Shown here: in pieces, positions 9,976 through 18,769 of the stretch
Layout: each line of letters starts with the position of its first letter
Position numbering within the stretch: position 1 is the first letter of the stretch
Assembly (NCBI GenBank): GCA_009602725.1
Contig: WELB01000003.1
Coordinates: 886,702 to 917,328, forward strand
Direction: 5' to 3'
Source of the DNA: Spirogloea muscicola
Lineage: Eukaryota > Streptophyta > Zygnematophyceae > Spirogloeales > Spirogloeaceae
DNA: 30,627 nucleotides
Made by a program: the position numbers and the translations under genes
The notes under the pieces: generated by a model
The model's database searches: none
Told to the model about the DNA's origin: nothing
What the model saw: only the letters and a program-made list of their open reading frames with translations

Positions 9976-10581
9976 CAGAAGAGAACAGCAGATTTATGGA
10001 TGCATACCAGACTGGCAGGTTACTGGAGCTGACACGTGCACGACTGTCAATGCCTGTGCAGCTAGCATCGTGAGAGGAGCTCGCAAGTGTGACAGCGTCC
10101 AGCCATACACTGGTGTCATTATCTGGAGCTTTACTTGATATAGACTGTCTTGCTTTTTTACGAGGAACATTCACCTGTACTTACGCACTGGCAGTCGGTG
10201 TTGCCGTTGGTCCCTACGTCTTGGCATGCGCACCCGCCTGCCAGAAAGTGGCAACAACAAGCAGGAGTTATGATCTTCATCCTCTGTTCACATCGCAGGT
10301 TACGAAGTTGATGTGCAAATAATGTCAACTTAGATGGTGCTAAAAGATGTACTTCGAGTGTAGACGTGAATAAATACTCCTGTGTGGACGATTGCAGTAC
10401 TTGTGTAACGTGCAGGCCGTATCCAGAGCATGGGGCTGGCCCCATGCTTTGGAACCAACGCAACATTTTAAAAATGCATGTATGACTAATCTGAATCTGG
10501 TAATGGCACAAATGGTTGGAGGAGTATCTTACACGAAGGGGTGCAGTCTCCTTGGCAGCCACAACTGTGACATCTCTGTTC
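9678..10581 (-). CDS. Cysteine-rich protein, four 3' exons resolved, 5' end open
   Basis: I do not recognise a named family. In minus sense four exons join with matching phases: 10581-10533, 10237-10185, 10053-10008 and 9913-9678 (stop). All introns are GT-AG: 295, 131 and 94 bp. The first exon gives RCHSCGCQGDC, the second CACQDVGTNGNTDCQC, the third a short ALTVVHVSAPVTC link. The last has a Pro/Ser hinge (PSPSPPPPP), then ACAKHGCDC, GGYLCTC, GCSGCSGGD and NVGCNGPDCGHCC. The final exon alone has 13 Cys with many CxC pairs, which suggests a disulphide-rich, probably secreted protein. No signal peptide was found; a first exon should lie upstream, and MCALCALAFHS ending at a GTAAGG donor (about 10657) is one candidate. 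The last exon is independently conserved in the truncated duplicate, including its acceptor TTGTTTTGGCAG-like site, which supports it as real coding sequence. Confidence 0.68.
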
Positions 10582-10739
10582 CTAATCACACAGTTAGGGT
10601 CAGAATGTCCTGTTTGGGTTTCGGACATAGGGTGTTTTGGAGACAACCCCCTTACAGAGTGGAACGCCAGCGCACACAGTGCACACATACGCGTACAGCG
10701 CGCAGCGGAAGTCTACCCTGAGGCACCGCCGGAAGGCGG

Positions 10740-11490
10740 CGACTCACCGAGGGTCAGCGGCTGTCCCCGCAAGGGGCGCAGGCATGGTACTTACAGAGAG
10801 CCGTCGAGGCCTGCAGCGACGAGCCGCAACGACGGGCTGAGCAGCAGGCGGCATCAGCAGAGCTGTGGCGGCGGCTGCGGCAGCAGGCAGCAGCAGGGCT
10901 GTGCCTCTCTTGGCGTCACGGGTCCGACTCCGAAGTCTGGCCTCTGCCTACTACTGATAAGCGTTCCATCTGCCACCCCTCCCCTGAGGGTGTGACGAGG
11001 GTTGCCCCCAAGGTCCTCCCCGGAGGAGCGGGCCTGACAAGGGGACACGACGGGCGCACAGGGCCAGAGGCCTGTAGCACGAGTCTAAGGGACTAGCGCC
11101 AAGGAGGTGGCGCGCCAGGCCAAGAGCCTGGTTCACGGGGCCAACGGACTGAGGCCATGAGGACGGTGGCCATGAGGCCATGAGGCCAGGCGAGCTGGCC
11201 ACCCGGCCGGCCCGCCCGCAGGGCGTGGGCCCGAGGGGTGCGCACGTGGTACGGAGCCCGGGACCTCAACCCGTACTTAGCTACATACAGTGGAGCAAAG
11301 CTACCGGTGCCGTTTGGGACTTCCAAAGGGTAGATACGATACGATCATGTAAGGTTATCAACACCGTTAGCACTCTCAAACGGAGGAAATCGTTACAACA
11401 ACTGCCTATGGTACCGCCAGGAGCGCCGCTACACGGCTTGTTTGTGCAGCCGTTACTTGAGCACGTGGAGCCTGCCAGTCGCCTCTCGCG
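10740..11490. other. GC-rich unassigned region
   Basis: High-GC DNA with repeated GGCCATGAGGCCATGAGG (11162-11185) and CAGCAGGCGGCATCAGCAG-like runs. It may hold the promoter and first exon of the minus-strand cysteine-rich gene, but I cannot define either. Confidence 0.35.
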
Positions 11491-11502
11491 TTGACATGTC
11501 GA

Positions 11503-11504
<2 letters not shown>

Positions 11505-11537
<33 letters not shown>

Positions 11538-11607
11538 TCTCTGTCTCTCTCTGTCTCTCTCTCGCTCTCTCTTCCTCTCCCCCTCCCTCTCTCTCCCTCT
11601 CTCTTTC

Positions 11608-11687
<80 letters not shown>

Positions 11688-11700
11688 ACACACGCACATC
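11505..11700. repeat. (CT)n then (CA)n compound microsatellite
   Basis: CT/TCTG-rich tract to about 11608, then about 36 CA units with a few changes. It precedes duplicate D2 just as the larger CT/CA arrays precede D1. Confidence 0.95.
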
Positions 11701-11704
11701 TACC

Positions 11705-13205
11705 ACGTGCTCCATTTAATCCATAACAGCTACTTCTGAAGGAGGATATGTAGAGTCACCTAGATTGGTCAACGATCTCGCTGTAACAGTGTCTCATAAT
11801 ACTCACAATGCAACTTATGCTATCTCAAAGATGTTGAGGTCTTGTAGATTGAAAGAAGGTGGCTCTCCCCAAGGGGGCGAGTAATGGACAGGGTTCAAAG
11901 GGGCCAAAATAACTTGTACAAATGCTCATTGATAGGTCAGTACATGCCTTTGTCTTAGAACCGTCATGAGAGCATTGAGTCAAAGCTTTTCAAATGCACT
12001 CACTTTGTACTACCGCCGCTCTTTGCCGACTTGTTATATTTTCTTTCAAACTTCCCCACGTCTTCTGGTCCGTACCCCCACCATCCTCCTTCGCTTTTAC
12101 GCGTTGCACTCTTATTGAGGCACTATTACTACCACTTTCTGCTGTCTTTCCTTGAGCATTTGTTACTCATCACTAGTCTATTCCTTCGTACATTGGTTTT
12201 CTTCACGCTACCCTCTGTGCCTGAAAGCAATTCATCAACTTGACCTCTTTCTCTCCTGCGAACTTCTTCCAATTCCTTGGACTTCCCCTCTTCTCTCGCT
12301 CAATGCTTCCCAGGGAACGATAGCAAGGAGATATCACTAATTGTGGTCCTCCTGTTCTTGCATTTGTGAACTTTTTTGCAAGACTGGTGCTAGACATTGT
12401 GTGCATCTTACAAACCCCTTAGGCGCCTGACAATTGCACCTGAGAAACTGATATGCCTGTGGATATGCAGCATCTTTCATGTAATTCTTGCTCATTGTGC
12501 CTGCTTCGGCAACCACACAAGAAAGTGAAAGTACATCTTGTAGCGCAGCTTCCAGCGACAAGTATCCGAATCTGTTATTGTTGACTTCTCCCACATACAA
12601 CCTTGTCGTATCCTAATCGTAAGATGTAGGCTCCTAGGCAATGCAGCCCCCAATGGGAGCACCGAGGTGGCCCTCTTGCCCAGCCTGACGGCTGCACATG
12701 CCTAAATTGCACCCCTACCTCTAATTGCCCTTGCTGATCTTCACAGCCGCCCCTGAACTCAAGCAGCAGCATTCTCTAACTTCATAAAAGTCAATCTAGC
12801 CCCATCCGTTTAAGTCATCAAGCTCTGCAAGGTACAAGTGCATGTCGACTACTACGGCAGGGCAAGTTGACAACTTCATATCAGTGTACCGTCTAGTCTT
12901 AATGGTTGACTCATCAAGCTCTACAATCTCCATACAGTCGCAAGTCGACCACATTACAGACAATGAACACAATCAACCCCGTGACATCCCACGTTATTTT
13001 CTTGATTTGTTCCGGAGTCTCCACCAGAGCACCCACTACATCCCTCTGTTGTACAATCGCACAGGTAGCCACCATCTATTGCAGTACACCTACATCCATG
13101 GTCCGCACAGACTGGAGGTGGCAGTGGCGCTGGTGACGTCATACAAGCTGCCAAAACAGTGCGAACTCATGATGTTCTACTACGAAGGACCACAGTAGTT
13201 GCTCA
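11705..13205 (-). repeat. Segmental duplicate D2
   Basis: This is the second copy of D1, about 3.2 kb downstream and in the same orientation. It has small insertions (for example about 11860-11925, GGTGGCTCTCCCCAAGGGGG). Similarity stops at about 13205, inside the last intron of the gene, exactly where an F1 tail begins. Confidence 0.85.
12954..13147 (-). pseudogene. Truncated copy of the cysteine-rich gene (last exon only)
   Basis: The acceptor at 13148 and the frame (PVCADHGCRC, GGYLCDC, GCSGCSGGD, NVGCHGVDCVHC) match the last exon at 9913-9678. A one-base indel then brings a TAA at 12956-12954, ahead of the tail found in the other copy. No upstream exons follow beyond 13205 and the AATAAA is gone, so this is a 5'-truncated pseudogene, unless the short open frame from 13154 is used on its own. 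Confidence 0.7.
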
Positions 13206-13460
13206 ATGGCAGTATCTCCCTCCAGCGGTCCATGGCTCAAGCCTTGCACCTGCATGCTGGCCGTGCTCTCGCTGCAGCCTCTGGCTTTCGTCAGTGGGAT
13301 AGCTTTCCGGCTGCTAGTCTTTCGGATTTGCGGCTCCTCACTCCTGGTTATCGAGTGATTCATCCTACCCAAGTTTTGTGACAGCGCTTTTGGCCCCTTC
13401 GAACCTTGTCGATTCTTTTCGGGCTGGCTTTTCACAGCCCTTGCCCCCGGGCAGCGTGTT
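13206..13460 (+). mobile_element. F1 tail: coding stub, UTR and hairpin
   Basis: Starts in frame with ISLQRSMAQALHLHAGRAL, continues to ASLSDLRLLTPGY, and reads through the stop position as CGA instead of TGA. The UTR TTTTGGCCCCTTCGAACCTTG leads to the hairpin GGGCTGGCTTTTCACAGCCC (13421-13440). The next F1 stub starts about 20 bp later. Confidence 0.8.
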
Positions 13461-13670
13461 GCTTCTTTCCGAGCTGAGATTTATTCGGACTTGCTGCTGG
13501 TCACTCGTGGTTAGTAACCCTCCATCTCAAATAGTCTCGTGCATTGCTGTGTGGTTTGGGCTCTTTGGACCTTGTCCATTCTCTTTGAGGTGACCTTTCT
13601 CAGCCGTGCTCTCGCTGCAGCCTCTGGCTTTCGTCAAGGGATTGTTTCCCGGCAGCTAGTCTGTCGTAAT
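13461..13670 (+). mobile_element. Two further truncated F1 stubs
   Basis: 13470-13515 encodes FRAEIYSDLLLVTRG and a TAG. It is followed by a short UTR (TTTGGACCTTGTCCATTCTCTTTGAGG) with a degraded hairpin. At 13598 another stub starts mid-codon-block with CGTGCTCTCGCTGCAGCCTC. They are joined directly head-to-tail. Confidence 0.7.
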
Positions 13671-13739
13671 ACCCCACACATTGTGCCTCCAAGGCTGGGT
13701 CTGCGGTGGCCTGCGCCGCCCGGGCCAAGAAATAAAAAC

Positions 13740-14122
13740 ACAGACCTCCCGCGGGAAGACGAGTTCTTCCCGCTCGCCATAGACACCCAAGGTGCGTTGG
13801 GCGTACAGTGGCTCGAGCTGCTCAACCAGCTCTCGCGTCACGCCATCTCCCGCCGATGCCATGGAGAGCTGGTGGGTTTTCATGCTGGCTCGCTCGCGCA
13901 GGTGTACCGCATGCGCCTGTCCGTCTCGCTGCAGAGGTCCATGGCTCGCGCGCTGCATCTGCGTGCCGGTCGTGCCCAAGCTGCTGCCTCTGGCCCTGGC
14001 CAGGGGGAAAGCGCGCAGAGCGCATGAAATGAAAAGAGGCCAATTCAAGCCGATACAGTGTCCAGGGGACCCGCTACCAAGAGCCCAGTTTCTCTGACCT
14101 GCGGCTACGAAGCAGGGGTTAC
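13740..14122 (+). pseudogene. F1 endonuclease-domain C-terminus, split by an F2 hairpin
   Basis: Frame at 13760-14005 reads FPLAIDTQGALGVQWLELL, RMRLSVSLQRSMARAL and HLRAGRAQAAASG. This is the region after the RLE lysine in the other copies. The frame is broken by a 55-bp insertion at 14007-14061. After it, GTRYQEPSFSDLRL...SRGY and TGA (about 14120-14122) complete the tail, matching 24527-24597. Non-functional and 5'-truncated. Confidence 0.75.
14007..14061 (-). mobile_element. 55-bp F2 hairpin-only insertion
   Basis: The direct repeat CCAGGGG flanks it (14000-14006 and 14062-14068). In minus sense it reads GGCTTGAATTGGCCTC...CATTTCATGCGC followed by GCGCGC and a pyrimidine end, the F2 3' terminus and nothing else. 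The paralogous tail at about 24530 has a single CCAGGGGACCC, which is the empty site. Confidence 0.8.
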
Positions 14123-14410
14123 TGAGTGTTTCGTAGCTCCTTATTCCCATATGTGCTAGCTTCAGCGCTTCCCCTTGGCCCATTCGAACTTCGTTGTCAT
14201 GCCCGGGCCAGCGTCGTCGTAACAGCTAGAGGGCGGTTGGGCGGAACCGAGCAGGGCTAACCCTGGTCGAGTATCTCAGGTAGGAAGGTGGTATAGGGAA
14301 CCTCAGCGGGGGTAACCCATGGGGTGACTCGCTGGGTAGGGTGCAACCGGTAGGGCGGGCCGGAGAGCCCCGGGGCGCCGGAGCGAAGTCCCTGTACCTA
14401 CTGCCTTGAC
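14123..14410. other. F1-like UTR remnant and GC-rich unassigned DNA
   Basis: After the stop, the start of the F1 UTR (TTTCGTAGCTCC) is visible. It is followed by about 200 bp of GC-rich sequence (14220-14400) without a hairpin or similarity to other parts of the window. Confidence 0.35.
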
Positions 14411-14640
14411 CCCCCCTCGGCAGGGGGATAGTTTTCCGGCAGCTAGTCTGTCGGATCTGCGGCTCCTCACTCGTAACTACTGAGTGATCCATCCTCCCCC
14501 TGTGCTGACATGACACCTTCAGGCCCCTCTGTAGCTGCTGAACGCTTGTCGGCCCCTCCAAACCCTTGTCATTTCTTTTTGGGCTGGCTTATCACAGCCC
14601 TTGCCCCCATTTGGAGTGCCACTTCTCTTCACTTCTCTCT
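14410..14640 (+). mobile_element. F1 tail with stop, UTR and hairpin
   Basis: ASLSDLRLLTRNY with TGA at about 14480. The UTR AGGCCCCTCTGTAGCTGCTG leads to the hairpin at 14581-14600 and then CATTTGGAGTGCCACTTCT. The UTR is almost identical to 4074-4180. An F2 stub is joined directly at the end of its tail. Confidence 0.85.
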
Positions 14641-14644
14641 CTCT

Positions 14645-14868
14645 CGCTCTAAGTCAGGCCTCCGGCATTCGTGGCGGCGCTCCAGCTCCCCAAGTTAGCT
14701 TGTCAGATTTGTTTGTGCTCACCCGTGGGTACTAATGTCATCTTAGGTACCTTAGATTAGGTCTCCGTGTTATGTAGCCTTGTTTAGTCTGCACTCGACT
14801 CTGCCTGAACAATGTATTGGCTTGAATTGGCCTCCCTTTCAATTCATGCGCCCCGCGCGCCTTCTCTC
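14645..14868 (+). mobile_element. F2 tail, nearly identical to the 3' part of 19105-19650
   Basis: The coding stub QASGIRGGAPAPQ...SLSDLFVLTRGY ends in TAA at about 14732-14734. The UTR (GTACCTTAGATTAGGTCTCC..., CTGAACAATGTATTGG) ends in the F2 hairpin TTGAATTGGCCTCCCTTTCAATTCA with its GCGCGCC tail. It is fused to the CACTTCT end of the preceding F1 tail. Confidence 0.85.
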
Positions 14869-14895
14869 GCGGGGTGGGCTCTTAAGAGATCGGAC

Positions 14896-14920
14896 GGCGG
14901 AGAGAGGCCATCTCTCCGCC
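14896..14920. repeat. Perfect 10-bp inverted repeat
   Basis: GGCGGAGAGA and TCTCTCCGCC are separated by GGCCA. It lies just past the F2 tail, in a 390-bp stretch (14870-15260) where I see no gene. Confidence 0.85.
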
Positions 14921-15257
14921 AGTTCCTCGGTGGGGAAAGACCCCGCGCAGCGCAGGGTACGCACTCCAGGCCAGGGTGGCCAGGGGGCCGAAAGCGGTGT
15001 GAGATCCCCCGGCGGGGGTAGCCACGCAGCGGCGCAGGAGGCGCACGCGAGAGAGAGGGAGGCGAGCATATCTTTGTGATCCGTCTTGTGACTTCTTGGT
15101 GTGGTGACTCTTCTGCCACATCCTTTGCATGTCTGCTTACTTGGTAGTGAGGCCATGCAGGGCAGGCTGCTGCTTGCCAAGCAGAGTCCTGGCCTGCAGG
15201 CGGAGCTTCAGGTGTGGCACTTCGACGCAGATAGGGCGCTATACGAGCAGGCACGAC

Positions 15258-15326
15258 ATCGTTCATTCTTTTTGGGCTGGCCTTTCCAGCCCCTATTCCC
15301 TATGGGCGAGCACTTCTTCTTCTTGA
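15258..15326 (+). mobile_element. F1 hairpin end
   Basis: CGTTCATTCTTTTTGGGCTGG...CCAGCCCC (stem 15274-15291), then CCTATGGGCGAGCACTTCTTC. No coding remnant is attached. Upstream sequence is unrelated. Confidence 0.8.
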
Positions 15327-15690
15327 TTTGAAGCTCCTCACTCGTGATTATTGAGTGGTTCATCCTACACCAGTTCTGAGATAGCGCTTCTGGCCCCCTC
15401 GTAGTTTGGCCCCTTCGAACTTTGTCAAGTCTTTGAAGGCTGGCTTCTCACAGCCCTTGCCCCCATTGGGAGAGCCACTTTCTGACAGCCCTTGCCCCCA
15501 TTGGGAGAGCCACTTTCTTTCCCAGCCCCTACCTTCTATGAGAGAGCACTTACTTTCTTTGCCGGCCTCCCTTGTTGGACCTTGTAAAATCTTATTGTCC
15601 TGGCCCTTCCCAGCCACCGCCATCTCCTGGACGCGTCTTTCTTCTTTGCCAGCCCCTACCTTCCTTGGGAGAGCACTTCAATTCTTCACC
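15327..15690 (+). mobile_element. F1 stub followed by a cluster of repeated 3' termini
   Basis: LKLLTRDY and a TGA (about 15352-15354) join directly to the tail of the previous F1 end. After the UTR the hairpin (15438-15456) is followed by a 35-bp tandem duplication of its 3' half, CAGCCCTTGCCCCCATTGGG plus AGAGCCACTTTCTGA, at about 15451-15520. Two more half-ends follow, CAGCCCCTACCTTC.(T)ATGAGAGAGCACTT (about 15520) and CAGCCCCTACCTTCCTTGGG (about 15650). Confidence 0.75.
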
Positions 15691-16193
15691 CGGCGTGCTG
15701 ATCTGGTCGCCATCCAGGCCGGAGGGCGGTCCAGCGGCTCTTGGGCCTTGTCGTGCAATATCCTGTCGACTGCCTACTTGTGTCGATCTGACTAGGACAG
15801 CTGACTGGGCTTCACACGTGCCCTCCTAGGCTGACTCACCCACTTCGGTGTGTGACTCACGCTAAGGATGGAGGACCATCTTTTCTCCCTATGTGGCTCC
15901 CAGGCTGGGTCATACACTTTTGTGTGTGATTCAAGCTGACAACGGAGGTCAACCCATCTCTGACTCTCTCTCGCGGCGACAACAACGACATCTCAGCGAC
16001 AACAACGATATCGACCACTCATCCAATGCGGTTGTCAACAACAACATTACCCGCTCATCCAATGCGGACGACATCAACGAAGCGACTACAAGGGCCCAGG
16101 CCCACACGCGACGCTGACCGTCAGAAGACCGTTCGCGGCGCAATGAGTGAAGCCCATCTGGAGGTACCTCAACCACCCACAAGACCGTTGAAG

Positions 16194-16463
<270 letters not shown>

Positions 16464-16670
16464 GAAGCGGTGGCGGGGCGATCGTGGAACGGACGGCTGA
16501 AGATGAGCATCCTACGGTCGAGCCAACCATTGCGACGGGTGAAGGTCCACGACAACCGGCCATCCAGCTAACCAACCAGCGTAGCCGACGGCCGAGCCGG
16601 GCCTATCAGGCAGCGCTAGGATCTTTGCCGCGCCCCGGCCCAAGTCGGGGCGAGCAGCCCTTGCAAAATA

Positions 16671-17054
16671 CAGTAAAACCTGTCTAAGCTTATGCGGTCG
16701 GTTGGGGAGATTTGTATAACGATACACAGGTTATAGCTATAAACAGGTTACTGCTTAACCCCTGACCCCTAGGGTTAGGGTTAGGGGTAGGATTAAGGGT
16801 TAGGGGGTTAAGTGTTTAGCGTGACGTCACGTGACACAGGTCGCACGGTTGGTCGCACGGCCGTCGCACGACCGTCGCACGGTCGCACGCCGTCCCACGG
16901 TATAGGTATAAGCTTATATTTGAGGAAAACATATAATGTATGGAAGTAGAGAGTATATAAGCTTATGCCACTAAACCGACTCGGTTGGCCAGAATTTGAT
17001 AACCTTAGACAGGATATAAGCTTATAAGCTTATAAGCTTAGACAGGTTTTACTG
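16671..17054. mobile_element. 384-bp MITE with 23-bp TIRs, TA target (pogo/Tc1-mariner style)
   Basis: The first 23 bp (starting CAGTAAAACCTGTCTAAG) recur as an exact reverse complement at 17032-17054. TA flanks both ends (16669-16670, 17055-17056). The second LTR copy lacks it: its matching sequence runs directly into GTCCGCTT. The interior has TTAGGG-like repeats (16773-16805), a GTCGCACG repeat cluster (16842-16890) and several ATAAGCTTAT units near the right end. No transposase is encoded, so it depends on another element. Confidence 0.88.
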
Positions 17055-18064
17055 TAGTCCGCTTTGCAAGTTTCACCCTCTTGCCGCGAGCCACGCCTGC
17101 GCCAACGCCACACCATAGAAGCGTAGAGCCTAGGGCAGGAGCCGCAGCAGCTAGTGAACCTTCGCACGACCCCCGGCGCGGCGAGTGCGAGAAGTCGTGG
17201 TGATTCTGTGTGAGCAGCCTCGAGTATTGCGCTGCGTGTCGCACGCTTCACTAGGCTGAGCAGCTGAGCACTGGTTCTCAAGTTGCATCACTTATGGCTG
17301 TGCATTGAGGCCCGATAGCACCGTCATCGATTGGCATTCATTGACCGTGCGCAAGGGATCATCTTGTGGTCCAGGGAATGCACATTTGCTTGTGTGTATG
17401 CTTTTTGATATTGCTCGCAATCACTCAGTCGACAGTCGTCACTTTCACTGAGCTACAAGTTCTTATTCGGACTGTTCTTACCTTTCTTCTTATGTTGTGA
17501 GCCTATTAACAATTTTCAATGTTGGCCTCTCGTTGGACTGTTATCTTTCAGCTTGGCTAACGGGATCAACAATTACATTCGGTTTGTTACATATGTAGTC
17601 TATCACGTCAGTATTTGTCGTTATCTAGACTAATCGACGCCAATGCACAATCGACGCCCTTGCGCATGACAGCCTCCTCTCTCCCTGCGTCGTGGGCGTC
17701 ACTCAGTGCGAGTGCGGTGCCCGTCCCGCCGACCCTGCAGAGCTGGCTGCGCACATTCTCCGTTGCGCGCACGGGGGCAAGCGGACTGGTTCCCACGACC
17801 TCCTGCGAGATGGCATGCAGGGGGTGTTCCTGGAGGCGGGCTTCAAGGTGGCAGTGAAAAACATGTCAATAATGCCCATCCAGCAGGGCGCGGACGGCCA
17901 GCCCCATACTCGACGCGCCGACCTGGTCGCCATCCCGCCCGGCGTCGGTCCCCGCATCATCGCCGATGTGGTGACAACTGACTGCATCGACTCCGCCAAT
18001 CCCACCAGATCGCTTTTCCCGCTTCGAGTTATTCTGATTTGCTGGCGCTCACTCGTGGTTTCTG

Positions 18065-18350
18065 AGCATCCATCTGCATTCTTTCGTGTCTTGGTGTAAA
18101 GTTGTCTTTCCGGGCAATGTTTTGTGGCCTTTGAGGCCTGCGGACATCGTCCATTCTTTTCTGGGCTGGCTTTGCTAGCCCCTCTTTTTCTATCCTCCCC
18201 CTGTTTTACCATAGCATCCTCAGGCCCTTTGTAGCTGCTCACCGCTCTTAGGCCCCTCTGAACCTTTGTGAATTCTTTTTGGGCTGGCTTTTCGTAGCCC
18301 TTGCCCCCATTGGGAGTGCCACTTCTTCTATTTCTATGGGCGAGCCGTTG
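18065..18350 (+). mobile_element. Two successive F1 3' ends
   Basis: The first hairpin (18163-18181, GGGCTGGCTTTGCTAGCCC) is followed by TCTTTTTCTATCC. A second UTR (CAGGCCCTTTGTAGCTGC) leads to another hairpin (18281-18300) and CATTGGGAGTGCCACTTCTTC. Then comes TTTCTATGGGCGAGC, a third partial end. Confidence 0.8.
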
Positions 18351-18361
18351 ATCGGCGTCAA

Positions 18362-18748
18362 TTGCTGGGCACGCGGTCGGTCTGGCGGCCTTGGGCAAGG
18401 AGCGAATATACGCCGATCACTGGGTCGGTGATGAATCACCGACCCAGTGCGGCCCTGGCGATGGATGAGCACGGGGCCTTCGGCAGCCGGTGGCTGGATC
18501 TCCTCCAGCGGCTTGCCCGTCAGGCCATTGACCGGCGGCCGGGTCTGCCAGGGGCGATGCCCGGCTTCAACGCCGCCGGTTCGCTCGCCCAAGTCTTCCG
18601 TCTGGCGGTTTCGTTCCACCGCTCTCTAGCCTACGCCGTCCACACGCGAGCAGGCCGTGCGATGGGTGCTGCCTCTGGGTCTCGGCGGAGTGCCTCTGTC
18701 CCTGCAGCGAGCTACTCTGATTTGATGTTGCTCACTCGTGGGTACTGA
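18362..18748 (+). pseudogene. F1 endonuclease-domain C-terminus with a palindrome-associated frameshift
   Basis: The copy starts at GHAVGLAALGKERIYADHW (about 18366-18423), which aligns with the lysine-bearing GHAVGMAEQGKLQHYSDY of F3. The frame then breaks and resumes as ALAMDEHGAFGSRWLDLLQR, VFRLAVSFHRSLAYAV and SYSDLMLLTRGY with TGA at 18746-18748. The break lies in the 14-bp palindrome at 18419-18448. 5'-truncated and joined to the F1 tail end before it. Confidence 0.75.
18419..18448. repeat. Perfect 14-bp inverted repeat, 2-nt spacer
   Basis: ACTGGGTCGGTGAT and ATCACCGACCCAGT are separated by GA. It sits at the frameshift in the retrotransposon endonuclease region. Confidence 0.95.
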
Positions 18749-18769
18749 ATTTCCCTCTGCCAGTGGTCG

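Noticed and set aside
16773-16805. TTAGGG-like run as an interstitial telomere
   Set aside because: Only two to three imperfect units, inside the MITE.
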